A stretch of 64,000 nucleotides of DNA, from positions 992,001 to 1,056,000 of the forward strand of contig NZ_JALPRP010000001.1 of the NCBI RefSeq assembly GCF_023195915.1. The letters are read 5' to 3'. Positions 60,279-64,000 of the stretch are shown one piece after another. The DNA is from Methanoculleus sp. 7T (lineage in GTDB: Archaea > Halobacteriota > Methanomicrobia > Methanomicrobiales > Methanoculleaceae). Within the stretch, counting starts at the first letter, position 1; every line of letters starts with the position of its first letter. The notes below the pieces were generated by a model. The model was not told where the DNA came from. It did no database searches and saw nothing but the letters and a program-made list of their open reading frames with translations. A program made the translations under genes and the position numbers.

Positions 60279-61216
60279 TGACGCCCGATATCTCCATAGT
60301 CATCCCGGTCTACAACGAGGTTGAGAATGTACCTCTTCTCTACCGGAAGCTAAGGGAAGACCTGTCATCCCTGGGCCGCACATATGAGATAATCTTCATC
60401 GATGACGGCTCGACGGACGATACATTCGCAAAATTAAAGGAAGTCCAGGCAAACGGCGACCACATCCGGATCATCAAGTTCAGAAGGAACTTCGGAAAGG
60501 CAGCCGCCCTCAACACCGCTTTCAGGCAGGTAAAGGGCGAAGTTGTCATCACCATGGACGGGGATCTCCAGGATGACTCGGCCGAGATCCCGAAATTCCT
60601 CGACAAGATCGACGAAGGATACGATCTTGTATCCGGGTGGAAGTATCCCCGCAACGACCCTATAACAAAAACAGCCCCTTCAAAAGTGTTCAATAAACTG
60701 ACCTGCTGGATGACCGGGGTAAACCTCCACGACTTCAACTGCGGGTTCAAAGCGTATAAGAGAGAAGTAACCGATGCATTACACCTCTATGGGGAGTTAC
60801 ACCGCTATACCCCGGTTCTTGCAAACTACTACGGGTTTAAGATTGCAGAGGTTACCGTCAGGCACCATCCCCGGGAGTTCGGCAAGTCCAAATACGGTGC
60901 AAAAAGGGTCATTAAAGGGCTTCTTGACCTGATCACGGTCAAATTTTTGACAAGTTATGCGTCCCGGCCGCTCCACGTTTTTGGAGTGCCCGGGATACTA
61001 TCGCTGTTAGTCGGGTTCTTCATAGGGCTGTATTTGGTAATCCTAAAATATCTTCGGGATATCGCACTCACAGAGCGCCCATTGTTGCTGCTGTCGATTT
61101 TACTCATACTTCTGGGGCTCCAGTTCTTCTCCATTGGGCTGCTCGGGGAAATGATCACCTCCCGGGGTGCACGTGACGGGCATCCGGAACACTTCGTTGA
61201 AAGAATAGTGGAGTAA
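60278..61216 (+). CDS. Glycosyltransferase family 2, dolichol-phosphate mannose synthase-like
   Basis: 312 residues: SIVIPVYNEVENVPLLYRKL, IIFIDDGSTDDTF, MDGDLQDDSAEI (DxD with QDD, typical of GtrB/DPM), DFNCGFKAYKREV and two membrane helices at the C-terminus. Transfers a sugar from a nucleotide to a polyprenyl phosphate at the membrane. Codon use here begins to shift toward AT, between the GC-rich genes before and AT-rich genes after. Confidence 0.92.
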   Translation: MTPDISIVIPVYNEVENVPLLYRKLREDLSSLGRTYEIIFIDDGSTDDTFAKLKEVQANGDHIRIIKFRRNFGKAAALNTAFRQVKGEVVITMDGDLQDDSAEIPKFLDKIDEGYDLVSGWKYPRNDPITKTAPSKVFNKLTCWMTGVNLHDFNCGFKAYKREVTDALHLYGELHRYTPVLANYYGFKIAEVTVRHHPREFGKSKYGAKRVIKGLLDLITVKFLTSYASRPLHVFGVPGILSLLVGFFIGLYLVILKYLRDIALTERPLLLLSILLILLGLQFFSIGLLGEMITSRGARDGHPEHFVERIVE

Positions 61217-61223
61217 AGACCAT

Positions 61224-61832
61224 ATGGACAAACAATACTTAACTATCGATGAGACAAGTGCAAAATACTTCAACAGGACTACCAGAGGGATAACCCAGCA
61301 ATTCATCGACAACTTGCTATCCGAGCTCAAGTCGCTCAAGCCAGAGACAATCCTGGATGTTGGTTGTGGTACAGGATATATCACCAGCATCATGAGCGAC
61401 GAACTGGATTCGACCGTTATCGGCTGCGATATGGACACCAATCGAATCTCCTTTGCACGAGGTAATTTCGGTCAAGAGGTTATCACCGCCGATATCACAC
61501 AGTTACCCTTTAAAGACAATAGTTTTGATGTCGTTGTCGCATCCGAAATTATTGAGCATATCCACTGTACAGAAGCCGCTCTAAATGAAATTAAGCGCGT
61601 ATCAAAGAAATATGTCGTCATAACCGTACCCAATGAGCCTTATTTCAGGATAGCAAATTTTTTGCGAGGTAAAAACTTAACAAGGTTCGGGAATCCTTCA
61701 GGCCATGTTAATCACTATAACAAAGAGTCACTACAAAAATTACTGGAGACTAAATTCCCCGTCCTAGAAATAAAAATAAACGCAATTATTTGGTTAATGG
61801 CGATTAGCAGCATGGAAAAGAATAGATTGTAA
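61224..61832 (+). CDS. SAM-dependent methyltransferase
   Basis: 202 residues, class I fold: motif I ILDVGCGTGYITS, acidic motif II-like GCDMDTNRIS, motif III ADITQLPFKDNSFDVVVASEIIEHI, and RVSKKYVVITVP. Substrate unknown; position in the glycan cluster suggests sugar or lipid methylation. AT-rich codon use compared with the rest of the window. Confidence 0.88.
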   Translation: MDKQYLTIDETSAKYFNRTTRGITQQFIDNLLSELKSLKPETILDVGCGTGYITSIMSDELDSTVIGCDMDTNRISFARGNFGQEVITADITQLPFKDNSFDVVVASEIIEHIHCTEAALNEIKRVSKKYVVITVPNEPYFRIANFLRGKNLTRFGNPSGHVNHYNKESLQKLLETKFPVLEIKINAIIWLMAISSMEKNRL

Positions 61833-61851
61833 CAGTTTAGGGGGTCAAAAG

Positions 61852-62625
61852 ATGAATATTCCAATAGTTAATCGACAGATGGATCTAATAAAAAAGATGC
61901 TAAATGAGATTGATCCTAAAGGAGAATTCATTGAGATAGGGTGCGGAGAAGGCCATAATTTGGAAAAATTCTCTGAGATGGGACTGAAAGGCATAGGATT
62001 CGATTTCTCAAATGATGCAATTGATATTGCTAAACAAAAGCAATTAAAGAACATTCAGGTAAGAGGAGGCGATCTATTTAAAATTAAAGAAAATAATAAG
62101 GACATTGTTTTTCTGCTATTTGTTTTGGAACACATCAAGGATGATTGTGTAGCCTTAGTAAAAATCAACTCTTTTTTGAAAAATGGGGGTTATTTTATCC
62201 TTTCACTTCCAGCGCATTCAAGAACCTATTCTTTGCAAGATAAACTCGCTGGGCATTATAGGAGATATGATAAAACAGACATAATAAAAAAGCTTAATGA
62301 CAGTGGGTTCGAGACGAAAGTATTTTGGTCCTTTGGTTTCCCAATATCTAATGCATATACAAAAATGTATAATATTTTGCTTTCTTTTATCAAAACAGAT
62401 TTAGAAGTCAGTAAAAAAGGAACAAAAAATGTCGGGATTAAATCCTACACAGAACACTTCCCAAGGATGCTAAGGCCAATTTTGGTACTAATATTTCCGC
62501 TCCTTTCTGTGCTAGTTAGAATAGATTTCTTATTTCTAAATACAGATCTTGGGACACATTATATAATACTTACAAAGAAGATCGGTGAGCCAAACCCTGC
62601 GCTTAAATTTAATAGTATGTTATGA
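61852..62625 (+). CDS. SAM-dependent methyltransferase (type 11)
   Basis: 257 residues: FIEIGCGEGHNLEKFSEMG as SAM motif I, GIGFDFSNDAIDIAKQK, VFLLFVLEHIKDD and the C-terminal SLPAHSRTYSLQDKLAGHYRRY typical of Methyltransf_11/23 enzymes of polysaccharide clusters. GGGGGTC precedes the ATG. Strongly AT-rich with AAA/ATA codons, unlike the core genome, suggesting recent acquisition. Confidence 0.87.
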   Translation: MNIPIVNRQMDLIKKMLNEIDPKGEFIEIGCGEGHNLEKFSEMGLKGIGFDFSNDAIDIAKQKQLKNIQVRGGDLFKIKENNKDIVFLLFVLEHIKDDCVALVKINSFLKNGGYFILSLPAHSRTYSLQDKLAGHYRRYDKTDIIKKLNDSGFETKVFWSFGFPISNAYTKMYNILLSFIKTDLEVSKKGTKNVGIKSYTEHFPRMLRPILVLIFPLLSVLVRIDFLFLNTDLGTHYIILTKKIGEPNPALKFNSML

Positions 62626-62655
62626 GATGCGGTCAAATGAAGGGGTTATAAACAG

Positions 62656-63594
62656 ATGGTATTGAAAAGCATATCAAGAATAATACATGAGCATTCATTC
62701 AAAATCAAATTAGCCATCACCCTTATATTTATAGGGATACTTTTTTCAAACTTTCTCCAAGCCAGTTCTTTTGAGTTAATTGAACGATTTAGTGCACAAA
62801 CGATATCCTTTTTAATCACGCTATCCATAATAACCTTAATTCTCAGGGCATGGAGATGGAAATGTGTTTTAGAAATGTTAGGCTATGAAATACCCTTCCT
62901 GAATTCCACACACCTATACGCAGCAGGAATTTATTACGGCTCAATCAGCCCTGCTAAAGTGGGAGAATTCGTTAGATGTTATTACCTAGCGAACTACGGT
63001 ATTCCAACCAAAGAGGGGTTTGGAAGCGTTATTTACGAGCGATTTTATGATATTGCACTGCCGATAACAGTAATTGGCCTATACTATCTCTTCGTAGACG
63101 ATGTAACCAATTATGGTTTTCTGATCCTCGCATACATCGGAACATTGCTTCTGTGGATCGGACTCATGGTCACATTTTGTGGTTTCAAACCGAAAATCCC
63201 ATACCTCAGAGATCTTAAGGATATAAACATCTCAAATACCCGTTTAATAGCTACATCGGGGTTTGTAACGCTCTTAATCTGGATATGTTTCGCTCTTATT
63301 GCGTACCTCATTTTATATGCGTTTGGAGTAGATGTAGAATTCTTATATATCCTATTTTCAGTATGTGTCGCTATAGTAGTGGGATTACTACCAATTACCG
63401 TAGGTGGCTGGGGAGTAAGGGAGGGAGCCTATATCATAATGCTATCTCCCTTTGCAGAACCTCCGGTGATAATTATTTTTTCACTCGTCTTTGTTTTTAT
63501 GACCACATACTTCCTTGCATTTATAGGCCTAATTTCTGAATGGATTGTAAAACATGATAAACCACCATTAGCGGGGGATAAAGACTTACTTTAG
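62656..63594 (+). CDS. Flippase-like membrane protein (LPG synthase TM family)
   Basis: 312 residues, about eight membrane helices. Motifs of the UPF0104/lysylphosphatidylglycerol-synthase membrane family: RAWRWKCVLEMLG near residue 60, AGIYYGSISPAKVGEFVRCYYL and ITVGGWGVREGAYIIML near the C-terminus. Related AglD-type proteins take part in archaeal glycan assembly. Role as a lipid-linked sugar flippase is family inference. AT-rich, same acquired-looking block. Confidence 0.85.
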   Translation: MVLKSISRIIHEHSFKIKLAITLIFIGILFSNFLQASSFELIERFSAQTISFLITLSIITLILRAWRWKCVLEMLGYEIPFLNSTHLYAAGIYYGSISPAKVGEFVRCYYLANYGIPTKEGFGSVIYERFYDIALPITVIGLYYLFVDDVTNYGFLILAYIGTLLLWIGLMVTFCGFKPKIPYLRDLKDINISNTRLIATSGFVTLLIWICFALIAYLILYAFGVDVEFLYILFSVCVAIVVGLLPITVGGWGVREGAYIIMLSPFAEPPVIIIFSLVFVFMTTYFLAFIGLISEWIVKHDKPPLAGDKDLL

Positions 63595-63716
63595 TTTTAA
63601 CTGTTGAGAAGTATTTAATTGAAAAAGAATAAACAGAAATATCGATTTGTAACCGTATTCTCTCGATAAAAAGGGGTAAATCGCTTCGTTATTTGACGAC
63701 GTGCCCACCGGCCAGT

Positions 63717-64000
63717 CTAATAACCCATACCAAACTCGAAGACATTACTTCCCGCGAGAATGATCCGCTTAAGGTCGCCCAGATCTCTCACCTTACTTAG
63801 CGTTTTCAATACGTATTTTGGTCTGAAGTAAAAACTCCGATATGCTTGAGTCACAGCCTTTTCCAATTCTTCACTAGAAAGATCAGTGAAATACTCATTG
63901 TAAAATGCGTGCTCATGAACAACATTTAAACCGCATGAACTGCCATCTTGAATATCTCTATTTTTGTGAGCAACCTCATCGAACAGGGCTGTTCCGGGAT
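63717..64000 (-). CDS. C-terminal part of a cobalamin-binding radical SAM protein (5' end outside window)
   Basis: The minus strand stays open from 64000 to a TAG at 63717, giving 93 residues. PGTALFDEVAHKNRDI and AVTQAYRSFYFRPKYVLKTL match the usual tail of B12-binding radical SAM proteins, where RFYLRPxY-like sequence follows the barrel. The iron-sulfur CxxxCxxC motif would be upstream beyond the window. AT-rich like the genes before it. Convergent with the flippase-like gene, 122 bases apart. Confidence 0.7.
   Translation of the reverse strand, partial: PGTALFDEVAHKNRDIQDGSSCGLNVVHEHAFYNEYFTDLSSEELEKAVTQAYRSFYFRPKYVLKTLSKVRDLGDLKRIILAGSNVFEFGMGY

Overview
The window reads as the chromosome of a GC-rich methanogenic archaeon, most likely of the order Methanomicrobiales and close to Methanoculleus. 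The evidence is an archaeal A-type ATP synthase, a thermosome, LonB, archaeal SepF, LSm, L37e and Nob1 homologues, the two-gene thiol:fumarate reductase (tfrAB) known from methanogens, and archaeal TATA boxes with several near-leaderless starts. No methyl-coenzyme M reductase gene lies here, so the genus is an inference. Nearly all of it is ordinary high-GC core sequence. The exceptions are a lower-GC restriction-type gene beside a tRNA (about 21.2-23.0 kb) and an AT-rich block from about 61.2 kb to the end.

Layout. 0-3.0 kb: start of an A-type ATP synthase operon (H, I, K, E) on the minus strand, preceded by a zinc-ribbon gene and an unrecognised gene. 4.0-9.4 kb: FlaI/FlaJ-like secretion ATPase and membrane protein, divergent from two KaiC/FlaH-like ATPases. 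9.4-10.9 kb: a non-coding array of a hairpin-rich repeat. 10.9-15.7 kb: lonB-tldD-tldE-bofA proteolysis operon. 15.8-20.7 kb: prs-rtcA-nob1, gfcR, thermosome and a ThiS-like small protein. 20.8-23.0 kb: tRNA-Ser and a GmrSD-type protein. 23.2-25.1 kb: thiamine genes thiM-thiE. 25.2-29.5 kb: molybdate/tungstate-type ABC transporter interleaved with two TrmO-family genes, then a peptide-deformylase-like gene. 29.8-35.2 kb: rubredoxin, HerA-like ATPase, two MFS transporters, two glycine-rich membrane proteins. 35.2-37.7 kb: arginine deiminase and carbamate kinase. 38.1-45.4 kb: secreted SCP2-like protein, an ABC exporter with a lipoprotein, two iron-sulfur proteins, a sensor and a pterin dehydratase. 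45.5-50.7 kb: thioredoxin, initiator tRNA, a second repeat copy, the LSm-L37e-purF operon, a PUA protein, sepF and zpr1. 50.8-56.4 kb: an aspartokinase-PurM fusion divergent from tfrAB. 56.5-64 kb: a surface-glycan cluster.

Functional themes: energy conversion (ATP synthase, fumarate reduction), protein quality control (LonB, TldD/E, thermosome), nucleotide supply (Prs, PurF, PurM, GfcR) and surface assembly (FlaI/J-like, sugar-nucleotide enzymes, glycosyltransferases, flippase). The points most worth following up are the modular hairpin repeat family, the aspartokinase-PurM fusion, the LonB-TldD-TldE-BofA operon, the deformylase-like protein, and the FlaI/FlaJ-like plus KaiC-like locus.
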